Part shown: piece by piece, positions 1 to 10,300 of the stretch
Layout: each line of letters opens with the position of its first letter
Position numbering within the stretch: position 1 is the first letter of the stretch
NCBI GenBank assembly: GCA_036435485.1
Contig: CM071600.1
Coordinates: 58,711,546 to 58,775,545, forward strand
Length of the DNA: 64,000 nt
Source of the DNA: Saposhnikovia divaricata
Lineage: Eukaryota > Streptophyta > Magnoliopsida > Apiales > Apiaceae
Direction of reading: 5' to 3'
The notes under the pieces: generated by a model
Seen by the model: only the letters and a program-made list of their open reading frames with translations
Told to the model about the DNA's origin: nothing
Databases searched by the model: none
Program-made: the position numbers and the translations under genes

Positions 1-1
1 T

Positions 2-3000
2 GCTGAGAAGCTATGTACGCTCCTCCAAAATCTTAGATGCCCCTCCTTAACCCATTTTAGGTGGTATAAAGATACATTTTTATCTAGAGTTTATCAATTA
101 GGAGAACCAAATTCGGTTCACTGGAAGTCAAAATTTATAGACGGATTACCCCATCTTTTTGCTGAAAGGGTTAGGCAATCCTTAAGAAATAAAAATGATG
201 GAGTTAATATTAATTATATTTCTCTAACATATGGAGAAATAATTAGCCATTGTGTTAATGAAGGATTAGCTCTATGTAATGACATAAAGCTAAAAAATCA
301 GTTAAAGCAGCAAAAACTGTCAGAAAAACACCAATTAGGTGAATTCTGTGATCAGTTTGCCTTTGATGTAGGGAAAATTCCTAAAAATCAAGATAAGAAA
401 AAGCAAAAGATTGCTTATAAAAGAAACAAGCTTTATAAGAATAATTCTTACAAATCAAAATATCCTTTTAAAACTTCTTATAAAAAGAATTATAAGAGGA
501 AATCTTATAATAAATCAGATAAAAAACCTTTTGTTCCCAATAAGGGAAAAAGAAAAGCCAAAAGGATTGATATAACTTGTCATAAATGTGGCAAAGTTGG
601 TCATTATGCTAACCAATGTTGGACAAAAAAGGCCCTTAATAAAATAGAAGATGAGCAATTACGCTCTCAATTAGAAAAGGTCTTGCTGCATAGTTCTGAT
701 GAAGAACGGGAATCTTCTGATAACGAAGATTTAGCCCTCATTTATAATAGCTCTAGTGACTCAGATTCACAAAGTCCTGACAATAATGATTGCCAATGTA
801 ATGAGTTAAATTATTATAAATCTATAGTAGACATGAATGGATTAAATGTCTTAACTGCTGATCAAGATAGAGTCTTGAAGATTATAGATTCAATTTCTGA
901 TTTTGAGCTTAAAAAGCAAATGCTTGAAACTCTTATTAAAAATAATAAAAAAGAAGCTCCTTTAGTCATCGAAGCACCTTACCAGTTAAGTGAGGTATTA
1001 GATAGATTTCAAAAATCTACCCTTAAGAAACTCCTGTTTCTCTTAATGATTTGAGAAAAGAAGTTAACTTATTAAAATCTGAAATTACTCAGATTAAGCA
1101 GGATAATACTTTGTTATCCCAGAGGATTACTTTATTAGAAAGCAAGTCTTTAATAGCTAGTGATAGTAAGGATATTCCTTCTTCTAGTAATAAAAATGAA
1201 ACAGAATATTTAAATCTGTTAGAACAAGTAACCTCTCAACAATGGTATATCAAAATTACTCTTGTAGTAAGCCGAGAATTTATTCTCAAAGATGAGATAG
1301 CCCTTGTTGACAGTGGTGCTGATTTAAATTGTATAAAAGAAGGAATAATTCCTACCAAATATTTTGAAAAAACTACTCAATCTATATCTCATGCAGCTGG
1401 AGAAAAACTTCAAGTTAGATATAAGCTTTCTAACACTTATATCTGTAATAAAGATATTTGTCTCCCTACCTCTTTTATTCTAATAAAGAATATGAATCAT
1501 AGAATAATATTAGGAAATCCTTTTCTTCATAATATTATGCCTCTCAACAATGTTGATAAAACCGGGATTTCTACCATAATAGAAGGTAAGAATATAAAAT
1601 TTGATTTTATTACAGATCCTCAAACTCGTATTATAAACGAGGTTAGAGACCGTCTTCTTAGTAAAGAAAAACAATTATGTTTTCTCCAAGAAGAAATCAA
1701 AGTCTTAAGCATTAATGAGCAGCTTAACCAACCAACCACCAAAACCCAAATAAAAATCATTGAAAAGCAGTTCAATGATGAGGTTTGTAATGACCTCCCT
1801 AATGCTTTTTGGGATAGGAAAAAACATGTTGTTTCCCTTCCTTACATAGATGGTTTTAATGAAAACCAAATTCCTACTAAGGCTAGACCAGCCCAGATGA
1901 ATAAAGAATATCTCGAATTATGCAAAAAAGAGATTGATTCTCTTTTAGTAAAAGGCTTGATTAGAAAGTCTAAATCTCCCTGGAGTTGTACAGCATTCTA
2001 TGTTAATAATGCTGCTGAGAAAGAAAGAGGCGTGCCTAGATTAGTCATTAATTATAAACCTCTTAATAAAGTTTTAAAATGGATTAGATATCCGATCCCT
2101 AACAAAAAAGATTTGTTAGACAGATTAAGCGATGCTTTAATCTTTTCTAAATTTGATATGAAATCAGGATATTGGCAAATCCAGATTAAAGAATCAGATA
2201 GGTATAAAACAGCCTTCACAGTTCCCTTTGGTCATTATGAATGGAATGTCTTACCTTTTGGCCAGAAGAATGCCCCTTCTGAATTTCAGAATATTATGAA
2301 TGATATTTTTAATCCGTATACAGAATTTATTATTGTATATATAGATGATGTTTTAGTATTTTCTAAAACAATAGATCAGCATATTAAACACTTAAAAATA
2401 TTTAAGAATTTAATAAAGACTAATGGATTAGTTATATCTTCTCCAAAAATGAGATTGTTCCAAACTCAAGTTAGGTTTTTGGGACATATTATTAATCAGG
2501 GAAAAATTATTCCCATAGATAGAAGTATAGAGTTTGCATCAAAATTTCCTAATGAAATTCTTGATAAAAAACAACTGCAAAGATTTTTGGGCAGTCTTAA
2601 TTATATTTCGGACTATTATGCTAATTTAGCACAAGATACAGCAATTCTGTATTCTAGACTCAAAAAGAAACCTGAACCATGGACTGAAAAGCATTCTCAG
2701 GCTGTTCAGAAAATCAAAGCAAAGGTAAAATGTTTACCTTGCTTATCCTTAGCCAATCCTAAATATTTCAAGATAGTAGAAACAGATGCCTCTAATATAG
2801 GGTATGGAGGAATACTAAAACAAGTAATTCCTGAGACTTCAAAAGAAGTTCTTGTTAGATTCACTTCAGGAAAGTGGAATCCCACACAGTTAAAATATTC
2901 AACTGTAAAGAAAGAAATGCTTTCTATTATTAAATGTATTTCTAAATTTCAAGGTGATTTATTAAATCAGAAATTTTTATTGCGAATTGATTGTAGTTCA

Positions 3001-3165
3001 GCAAAATCAATTATTGAAAAAGATGTTAAAAATCTTGTAGCAAAACAAATTTTTGCAGGATGGCAAGCTCAACTAGCAGCCTTTGAATTTGATATTCAGT
3101 TTATAAAAGGAGAAAATAATTCTCTTGCTGATTATTTAACCCGTGAATTTTTACAGGGTGAATGA
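2..3165 (+). pseudogene. Viral gag-protease-RT-RNase H polyprotein, copy A (frameshifted, 5' partial)
   Basis: This is the same polyprotein as the 1471-aa ORF of copies B and C, beginning at about residue 418. The frame opens at base 2 and carries the zinc knuckle CHKCGKVGHYANQC near 578-620. It then stops at 1052-1054, because one A is missing at about 1027 compared with the other two copies. The second frame continues from about 1051 to 3165 and holds the aspartic protease motif (VDSGAD), the RT active site YIDD near 2338 and the RNase H start (TDAS) near 2780. The break separates gag from enzymes, so this copy should not give a full polyprotein unless the missing base is an assembly error. 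Confidence 0.9.
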
Positions 3166-4553
3166 CGACCCCTAATAGGGGAAGAGGCCGCGGTTATGGC
3201 CGAGGTCGAGGTTATGGGAATAACAATATGTTATCTCAAGAAAGTGTCCCACTAATAGGTGATTGGACTATATATCATCACAGACAAAGGATGCAGCAAT
3301 TACCTGCACCTCCTAAAAAAGAAGATATTCCTTCTTCTAGCAAAACAACAACTTATAAAGATGTTGCTGTTACTGAGGCCCAGCAGGATAAAGAATATTT
3401 CGAAAATCCTACCACCGAAACTATTTTGTTTCTGGAAGAAGAAGATCTTAAGCTCACTCCAAATGATGGATGGTCTTTAAGAACAAAATACCTTGAATCA
3501 AGAGGTTATGCTGGCCTGAATAATCAGGGAAGGCAGAATTTAGAAATTTTGCTGAAAATCACTGAATCGATAACGATTACTCATTATCATCAGAATAATA
3601 ATCCTGAGAATTTTATAAATTTCAGCAAATGTCATATCCAGAAAATACTTCTTCCAAGAGAATGGGGATTTAATCCCAATGCAGAAAAAGCTATAAAAAT
3701 AGCAGAGGGGAAGTACATTTACTTCAACTACTGGGATTATGTAGAAGCTTTCACAAAGGCTTTTTACTATCAAAATCCGAAAAACAAGCATTCTTGGTTT
3801 TTCAGTATTGATCCAGGGGTGCTTAATAAGCCAGTTCCTAATTGGTTTTACCAATGGTGGGCAAAATTTGGTCCCTCTTTAGAAATTCTTCCTAAAGAAA
3901 TTAAGGATTTATATATCCCTTGGTGCGACAATAGTCCTCTTATTGCTAGAGTAACTGCTGAAAGAATGATTAAGGGACAATGTCCTTTCATATTTTTTAC
4001 TAAATTTCAAATTCCATGGATTTGGAGATGGATAATATCAGTCTCCCAAGATAATCTTGATATTCCTATTTTACAAAGAAATTTCTTTTGTAAATGGTGG
4101 ACTAATATAGATGCTAAGGATGTGCAGGCTAAAATAGCCACCATCAAAGCAACAATTGCTGCTGAAAAAGGCCAAGGTTCTAAAGAAAAATCGCCTAATC
4201 AACCTTCAATTGCCAATATGAAAGAATATTTTCAAAAGAAATATCCTACAGATTCAGAGGAACAAATAATGGTCCGAGTTTTAGACTTTATGAAAGAGCA
4301 ATTTTTTAGTTCTTTTCCGTCTCATCCATCTCAGGAAGAGGATCAATCAATGAAAACTTCTTCATCTCAAGGATCAATGGATTCTAACCCCTATAATTGT
4401 CTAGCAGGCGAATCTCAAGCCGAAGAAGAAGAACATTTGTCTACAGAAGAATCTCAGCAGGCTCAAGCCCGCGAACCATCCCTAGGAGATTTCTGGGATG
4501 CTATGACTCAGACTTTAATTCAAAAGTCCAAAGGAAAAGCCCCCCAAAGCTGA
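3162..4553 (+). CDS. Viral ORF3 protein, 463 aa, unknown role (copy A)
   Basis: The ORF starts on an ATGA overlap with the polyprotein stop, implying coupled reinitiation. The protein has an Arg-Gly repeat at residues 6-19 (RGRGRGYGRGRGYG), which could bind RNA, and Trp-rich motifs in the middle (NWFYQWWAKFGP, IPWIWRW, FCKWW). The C-terminal third is acidic and Ser/Glu-rich. The position after the RT ORF is where caulimoviruses encode the transactivator/inclusion-body protein, but I see no clear transactivator signature. A role in translation or virion assembly is only an inference. The protein is identical, as far as I can see, to those in copies B and C. Confidence 0.85.
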   Translation: MTTPNRGRGRGYGRGRGYGNNNMLSQESVPLIGDWTIYHHRQRMQQLPAPPKKEDIPSSSKTTTYKDVAVTEAQQDKEYFENPTTETILFLEEEDLKLTPNDGWSLRTKYLESRGYAGLNNQGRQNLEILLKITESITITHYHQNNNPENFINFSKCHIQKILLPREWGFNPNAEKAIKIAEGKYIYFNYWDYVEAFTKAFYYQNPKNKHSWFFSIDPGVLNKPVPNWFYQWWAKFGPSLEILPKEIKDLYIPWCDNSPLIARVTAERMIKGQCPFIFFTKFQIPWIWRWIISVSQDNLDIPILQRNFFCKWWTNIDAKDVQAKIATIKATIAAEKGQGSKEKSPNQPSIANMKEYFQKKYPTDSEEQIMVRVLDFMKEQFFSSFPSHPSQEEDQSMKTSSSQGSMDSNPYNCLAGESQAEEEEHLSTEESQQAQAREPSLGDFWDAMTQTLIQKSKGKAPQS

Positions 4554-4556
4554 TCA

Positions 4557-4811
4557 ATGCCGACCTTATTTAAAGCATTTAAAAGGTTAAAGGATGATGA
4601 AAAGGAATGCCTCAATCTTACTCATCAGATTGATGATCTTGATTCTAAATACAAGAATGCATCTCTTCTAGAAAGGAAGAATCGGTCCACTTCAGAAATT
4701 ATGAAGGATTTTCATGAGGTTAAGCGTCTCCGCAACCGAAGAGAAAATATTAAAATTCTCTATTCTATTCGGAGGAAAGTGCTTCTCAAGTATTCTAATC
4801 TGACAGGATGA
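4557..4811 (+). CDS. Viral ORF4, 84-aa coiled-coil protein (copy A)
   Basis: The start codon lies 3 nt after the ORF3 stop. The protein is highly charged and predicted helical by eye, with heptad-like Leu/Ile spacing (LTHQIDDLDSKYKN) and a basic C-terminal half (KRLRNRRENIK). It resembles in size and character the small coiled-coil virion-associated proteins of caulimovirids, but I cannot show homology. Copy A has Lys where B and C have Arg at about residue 50 (MKDF versus MRDF). Conservation of the open frame in three copies and the tight spacing support real coding. Confidence 0.75.
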   Translation: MPTLFKAFKRLKDDEKECLNLTHQIDDLDSKYKNASLLERKNRSTSEIMKDFHEVKRLRNRRENIKILYSIRRKVLLKYSNLTG

Positions 4812-4921
4812 GTGCCTTTGTCGACACAGCATCACTAATTCAAGGTCCATTATTTGGGAATCTACTATTGAAGGCAATAATATCTGCTTTTGCTGATGGA
4901 ATTTTAGTGGGCAAAGCATAA
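4808..4921 (+). CDS. Viral ORF5, 37-aa hydrophobic peptide (copy A)
   Basis: This very short ORF starts in an ATGA overlap with the ORF4 stop, the same junction as between the polyprotein and ORF3. It encodes 37 residues, mostly hydrophobic in the middle and C-terminal part (PLFGNLLLKAIISAFADG), so it could be a single membrane-inserting helix. It ends just before an AATAAA-containing stretch and the promoter region. No known homologue is recognised. The overlap and its presence in all three copies are the main support; chance cannot be excluded at this length. Confidence 0.5.
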   Translation: MSAFVDTASLIQGPLFGNLLLKAIISAFADGILVGKA

Positions 4922-5101
4922 TCTTTGCTTTAATAAAGTTTGTTGTTTGTTTTGTAAAAGTTGTTTGTTTGTATTCATCATTGAATGCGTCGATGGGGCC
5001 CAATGAGCACCCGGCATCAATAATGTCTACTTTTCTTAAAGTTGTTTTGTCTGTTGTAATAATTCAGTACAATAGTGTGTATTAGTGTGTCTCTAACTCT
5101 C

Positions 5102-5108
5102 TATATAA
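5102..5108 (+). promoter_or_regulatory. TATA box of pararetroviral promoter, copy A
   Basis: TATATAA sits inside CTCTCTATATAAAGAGAG, about 180 nt downstream of the last viral ORF and about 140 nt before the end of the copy. This is the expected place of the 35S-like promoter that makes the terminally redundant genomic RNA. Transcription from copy A would run into the copy B palindrome. Confidence 0.7.
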
Positions 5109-5172
5109 AGAGAGCTTTGTATTGATATTCGATACGCTTCAATAACATTTCATTCTCTTCTTACTTGCTCAT

Positions 5173-5368
5173 GTGCTGAGCCATTTCTTATATTAATACT
5201 ATACTGCTGCTTTCCTATTCTTATCTGCTTCCGCATAGTTGTGCTGAGCCATTTCTTATATTAATACTATACTGCTGCTTTCCTATTCTTATCTGATACC
5301 AACTATGCGGAAGCAGATAAGAATAGGAAAGCAGCAGTATAGTATTAATATAAGAAATGGCTCAGCAC
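5173..5368. repeat. Palindromic tail-to-tail junction with a re-duplicated viral end
   Basis: On the plus strand a 68-bp viral end (GTGCTGAGCC... to ...CCGCATAGTT) at 5173-5240 is followed by a second direct copy of its first 55 bp at 5241-5295. The bases ATACC come next, and then the inverse complement of the 68-bp end (5301-5368). Read on the minus strand, copy B ends exactly through the Met-tRNA primer site and then turns back on itself. The structure looks like end-joining or template switching between viral DNA ends. Confidence 0.85.
5292..5301 (-). other. Pararetroviral primer-binding site (Met-tRNA)
   Basis: On the minus strand the sequence reads TGGTATCAGA, the start of the usual plant initiator Met-tRNA complement TGGTATCAGAGC. 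The match breaks after 10 bases, at the palindrome. In pararetroviruses this site marks the origin of the circular map and the end of the minus-strand DNA, so copy B appears to end at the natural discontinuity. Confidence 0.75.
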
Positions 5369-5432
5369 ATGAGCAAGTAAGAAGAGAATGAAATGTTATT
5401 GAAGCGTATCGAATATCAATACAAAGCTCTCT

Positions 5433-5439
5433 TTATATA
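5433..5439 (-). promoter_or_regulatory. TATA box of pararetroviral promoter, copy B
   Basis: TATATAA on the minus strand, in the same sequence context as in copy A. Transcripts starting here would run toward copy A and would be antisense to A. Confidence 0.7.
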
Positions 5440-5617
5440 GAGAGTTAGAGACACACTAATACACACTATTGTACTGAATTATTACAACAGACAAAAACTT
5501 TAAGAAAAGTAGACATTATTGATGCCGGGTGCTCATTGGGCCCCATCGACGCATTCAATGATGAATACAAACAAACAACTTTTACAAAACAAACAACAAA
5601 CTTTATTAAAGCAAAGA

Positions 5618-5731
5618 TTATGCTTTGCCCACTAAAATTCCATCAGCAAAAGCAGATATTATTGCCTTCAATAGTAGATTCCCAAATAATGGACCTTGAA
5701 TTAGTGATGCTGTGTCGACAAAGGCACTCAT
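5618..5731 (-). CDS. Viral ORF5, 37-aa hydrophobic peptide (copy B)
   Basis: The start lies in the ATGA overlap with the ORF4 stop on the minus strand. It is the same 37-residue hydrophobic peptide as in copies A and C, with no stop or frameshift. The function is unknown. Support is positional (coupled stop-start) and by conservation among the copies, which is weak evidence because the copies are nearly identical throughout. Confidence 0.5.
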   Translation of the reverse strand: MSAFVDTASLIQGPLFGNLLLKAIISAFADGILVGKA

Positions 5732-5982
5732 CCTGTCAGATTAGAATACTTGAGAAGCACTTTCCTCCGAATAGAATAGAGAATTTTAATATTTTCTCTT
5801 CGGTTGCGAAGACGCTTAACCTCATGAAAATCCCTCATAATTTCTGAAGTGGACCGATTCTTCCTTTCTAGAAGAGATGCATTCTTGTATTTAGAATCAA
5901 GATCATCAATCTGATGAGTAAGATTGAGGCATTCCTTTTCATCATCCTTTAACCTTTTAAATGCTTTAAATAAGGTCGGCAT
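5728..5982 (-). CDS. Viral ORF4, 84-aa coiled-coil protein (copy B)
   Basis: Open and identical in sequence to the copy C version. The start is 3 nt after the ORF3 stop. It is a charged, helix-prone protein with a basic C-terminal half; a small virion-associated or nucleic-acid-binding role is possible but not shown. Confidence 0.75.
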   Translation of the reverse strand: MPTLFKAFKRLKDDEKECLNLTHQIDDLDSKYKNASLLERKNRSTSEIMRDFHEVKRLRNRRENIKILYSIRRKVLLKYSNLTG

Positions 5983-5985
5983 TGA

Positions 5986-7377
5986 TCAGCTTTGGGGGGC
6001 TTTTCCTTTGGACTTTTGAATTAAAGTCTGAGTCATAGCATCCCAGAAATCTCCTAGGGATGGTTCGCGGGCTTGAGCCTGCTGAGATTCTTCTGTAGAC
6101 AAATGTTCTTCTTCTTCGGCTTGAGATTCGCCTGCTAGACAATTATAGGGGTTAGAATCCATTGATCCTTGAGATGAAGAAGTTTTCATTGATTGATCCT
6201 CTTCCTGAGATGGATGAGACGGAAAAGAACTAAAAAATTGCTCTTTCATAAAGTCTAAAACTCGGACCATTATTTGTTCCTCTGAATCTGTAGGATATTT
6301 CTTTTGAAAATATTCTTTCATATTGGCAATTGAAGGTTGATTAGGCGATTTTTCTTTAGAACCTTGGCCTTTTTCAGCAGCAATTGTTGCTTTGATGGTG
6401 GCTATTTTAGCCTGCACATCCTTAGCATCTATATTAGTCCACCATTTACAAAAGAAATTTCTTTGTAAAATAGGAATATCAAGATTATCTTGGGAGACTG
6501 ATATTATCCATCTCCAAATCCATGGAATTTGAAATTTAGTAAAAAATATGAAAGGACATTGTCCCTTAATCATTCTTTCAGCAGTTACTCTAGCAATAAG
6601 AGGACTATTGTCGCACCAAGGGATATATAAATCCTTAATTTCTTTAGGAAGAATTTCTAAAGAGGGACCAAATTTTGCCCACCATTGGTAAAACCAATTA
6701 GGAACTGGCTTATTAAGCACCCCTGGATCAATACTGAAAAACCAAGAATGCTTGTTTTTCGGATTTTGATAGTAAAAAGCCTTTGTGAAAGCTTCTACAT
6801 AATCCCAGTAGTTGAAGTAAATGTACTTCCCCTCTGCTATTTTTATAGCTTTTTCTGCATTGGGATTAAATCCCCATTCTCTTGGAAGAAGTATTTTCTG
6901 GATATGACATTTGCTGAAATTTATAAAATTCTCAGGATTATTATTCTGATGATAATGAGTAATCGTTATCGATTCAGTGATTTTCAGCAAAATTTCTAAA
7001 TTCTGCCTTCCCTGATTATTCAGGCCAGCATAACCTCTTGATTCAAGGTATTTTGTTCTTAAAGACCATCCATCATTTGGAGTGAGCTTAAGATCTTCTT
7101 CTTCCAGAAACAAAATAGTTTCGGTGGTAGGATTTTCGAAATATTCTTTATCCTGCTGGGCCTCAGTAACAGCAACATCTTTATAAGTTGTTGTTTTGCT
7201 AGAAGAAGGAATATCTTCTTTTTTAGGAGGTGCAGGTAATTGCTGCATCCTTTGTCTGTGATGATATATAGTCCAATCACCTATTAGTGGGACACTTTCT
7301 TGAGATAACATATTGTTATTCCCATAACCTCGACCTCGGCCATAACCGCGGCCTCTTCCCCTATTAGGGGTCGTCAT
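5986..7377 (-). CDS. Viral ORF3 protein, 463 aa, unknown role (copy B)
   Basis: An intact ORF overlapping the polyprotein stop by ATGA. It has the same RGG-like N-terminus (residues 6-19), Trp-rich central motifs (FYQWW, FCKWW) and acidic C-terminus as in copy A. It sits at the caulimovirid transactivator position but lacks a signature I recognise. The complementary strand also contains a 104-aa open frame (6685-6999), which is a shadow. Confidence 0.85.
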   Translation of the reverse strand: MTTPNRGRGRGYGRGRGYGNNNMLSQESVPLIGDWTIYHHRQRMQQLPAPPKKEDIPSSSKTTTYKDVAVTEAQQDKEYFENPTTETILFLEEEDLKLTPNDGWSLRTKYLESRGYAGLNNQGRQNLEILLKITESITITHYHQNNNPENFINFSKCHIQKILLPREWGFNPNAEKAIKIAEGKYIYFNYWDYVEAFTKAFYYQNPKNKHSWFFSIDPGVLNKPVPNWFYQWWAKFGPSLEILPKEIKDLYIPWCDNSPLIARVTAERMIKGQCPFIFFTKFQIPWIWRWIISVSQDNLDIPILQRNFFCKWWTNIDAKDVQAKIATIKATIAAEKGQGSKEKSPNQPSIANMKEYFQKKYPTDSEEQIMVRVLDFMKEQFFSSFPSHPSQEEDQSMKTSSSQGSMDSNPYNCLAGESQAEEEEHLSTEESQQAQAREPSLGDFWDAMTQTLIQKSKGKAPQS

Positions 7378-10300
7378 TCACCCTGTAAAAATTCACGGGT
7401 TAAATAATCAGCAAGAGAATTATTTTCTCCTTTTATAAACTGAATATCAAATTCAAAGGCTGCTAGTTGAGCTTGCCATCCTGCAAAAATTTGTTTTGCT
7501 ACAAGATTTTTAACATCTTTTTCAATAATTGATTTTGCTGAACTACAATCAATTCGCAATAAAAATTTCTGATTTAATAAATCACCTTGAAATTTAGAAA
7601 TACATTTAATAATAGAAAGCATTTCTTTCTTTACAGTTGAATATTTTAACTGTGTGGGATTCCACTTTCCTGAAGTGAATCTAACAAGAACTTCTTTTGA
7701 AGTCTCAGGAATTACTTGTTTTAGTATTCCTCCATACCCTATATTAGAGGCATCTGTTTCTACTATCTTGAAATATTTAGGATTGGCTAAGGATAAGCAA
7801 GGTAAACATTTTACCTTTGCTTTGATTTTCTGAACAGCCTGAGAATGCTTTTCAGTCCATGGTTCAGGTTTCTTTTTGAGTCTAGAATACAGAATTGCTG
7901 TATCTTGTGCTAAATTAGCATAATAGTCCGAAATATAATTAAGACTGCCCAAAAATCTTTGCAGTTGTTTTTTATCAAGAATTTCATTAGGAAATTTTGA
8001 TGCAAACTCTATACTTCTATCTATGGGAATAATTTTTCCCTGATTAATAATATGTCCCAAAAACCTAACTTGAGTTTGGAACAATCTCATTTTTGGAGAA
8101 GATATAACTAATCCATTAGTCTTTATTAAATTCTTAAATATTTTTAAGTGTTTAATATGCTGATCTATTGTTTTAGAAAATACTAAAACATCATCTATAT
8201 ATACAATAATAAATTCTGTATACGGATTAAAAATATCATTCATAATATTCTGAAATTCAGAAGGGGCATTCTTCTGGCCAAAAGGTAAGACATTCCATTC
8301 ATAATGACCAAAGGGAACTGTGAAGGCTGTTTTATACCTATCTGATTCTTTAATCTGGATTTGCCAATATCCTGATTTCATATCAAATTTAGAAAAGATT
8401 AAAGCATCGCTTAATCTGTCTAACAAATCTTTTTTGTTAGGGATCGGATATCTAATCCATTTTAAAACTTTATTAAGAGGTTTATAATTAATGACTAATC
8501 TAGGCACGCCTCTTTCTTTCTCAGCAGCATTATTAACATAGAATGCTGTACAACTCCAGGGAGATTTAGACTTTCTAATCAAGCCTTTTACTAAAAGAGA
8601 ATCAATCTCTTTTTTGCATAATTCGAGATATTCTTTATTCATCTGGGCTGGTCTAGCCTTAGTAGGAATTTGGTTTTCATTAAAACCATCTATGTAAGGA
8701 AGGGAAACAACATGTTTTTTCCTATCCCAAAAAGCATTAGGGAGGTCATTACAAACCTCATCATTGAACTGCTTTTCAATGATTTTTATTTGGGTTTTGG
8801 TGGTTGGTTGGTTAAGCTGCTCATTAATGCTTAAGACTTTGATTTCTTCTTGGAGAAAACATAATTGTTTTTCTTTACTAAGAAGACGGTCTCTAACCTC
8901 GTTTATAATACGAGTTTGAGGATCTGTAATAAAATCAAATTTTATATTCTTACCTTCTATTATGGTAGAAATCCCGGTTTTATCAACATTGTTGAGAGGC
9001 ATAATATTATGAAGAAAAGGATTTCCTAATATTATTCTATGATTCATATTCTTTATTAGAATAAAAGAGGTATGGAGACAAATATCTTTATTACAGATAT
9101 AAGTGTTAGAAAGCTTATATCTAACTTGAAGTTTTTCTCCAGCTGCATGAGATATAGATTGAGTAGTTTTTTCAAAATATTTGGTAGGAATTATTCCTTC
9201 TTTTATACAATTTAAATCAGCACCACTGTCAACAAGGGCTATCTCATCTTTGAGAATAAATTCTCGGCTTACTACAAGAGTAATTTTGATATACCATTGT
9301 TGAGAGGTTACTTGTTCTAACAGATTTAAATATTCTGTTTCATTTTTATTACTAGAAGAAGGAATATCCTTACTATCACTAGCTATTAAAGACTTGCTTT
9401 CTAATAAAGTAATCCTCTGGGATAACAAAGTATTATCCTGCTTAATCTGAGTAATTTCAGATTTTAATAAGTTAACTTCTTTTCTCAAATCATTAAGAGA
9501 AACAGGAGTTTCTTTAAGGGTAGATTTTTGAAATCTATCTAATACCTCACTTAACTGGTAAGGTGCTTCGATGACTAAAGGAGCTTCTTTTTTATTATTT
9601 TTAATAAGAGTTTCAAGCATTTGCTTTTTAAGCTCAAAATCAGAAATTGAATCTATAATCTTCAAGACTCTATCTTGATCAGCAGTTAAGACATTTAATC
9701 CATTCATGTCTACTATAGATTTATAATAATTTAACTCATTACATTGGCAATCATTATTGTCAGGACTTTGTGAATCTGAGTCACTAGAGCTATTATAAAT
9801 GAGGGCTAAATCTTCGTTATCAGAAGATTCCCGTTCTTCATCAGAACTATGCAGCAAGACCTTTTCTAATTGAGAGCGTAATTGCTCATCTTCTATTTTA
9901 TTAAGGGCCTTTTTTGTCCAACATTGGTTAGCATAATGACCAACTTTGCCACATTTATGACAAGTTATATCAATCCTTTTGGCTTTTCTTTTTCCCTTAT
10001 TGGGAACAAAAGGTTTTTTATCCGATTTATTATAAGATTTCCTCTTATAATTCTTTTTATAAGAAGTTTTAAAAGGATATTTTGATTTGTAAGAATTATT
10101 CTTATAAAGCTTGTTTCTTTTATAAGCAATCTTTTGCTTTTTCTTATCTTGATTTTTAGGAATTTTCCCTACATCAAAGGCAAACTGATCACAGAATTCA
10201 CCTAATTGGTGTTTTTCTGACAGTTTTTGCTGCTTTAACTGATTTTTTAGCTTTATGTCATTACATAGAGCTAATCCTTCATTAACACAATGGCTAATTA

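Larger units (their letters stand above)
1..5300 (+). mobile_element. Endogenous pararetrovirus copy A (5' part outside window)
   Basis: This is an integrated Caulimoviridae-type genome read on the plus strand. It begins inside the capsid-like part of the polyprotein (base 1 corresponds to about 15503 in copy C) and runs to a tail-to-tail palindrome with copy B. By eye it differs from copies B and C by only a handful of substitutions over about 5.2 kb, plus a one-base deletion near 1027 and a small insertion near 5042. There is no integrase, as expected for pararetroviruses, which insert passively. The genus cannot be fixed from sequence alone. A separate movement-protein ORF plus an extra downstream ORF with a Trp-rich motif recalls florendovirus- or petuvirus-like endogenous viruses. 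Confidence 0.9.

Noticed and set aside
3540..3854. 104-aa minus-strand frame opposite ORF3, repeated in B and C
   Set aside because: Shadow of the 463-aa gene; it is conserved only because the three copies are almost identical.
4692..5003. 103-aa frame opposite ORF4/ORF5 (also 5536-5847 and 20195-20506)
   Set aside because: Antisense shadow; the sense ORFs have coupled starts and the antisense one has no context.
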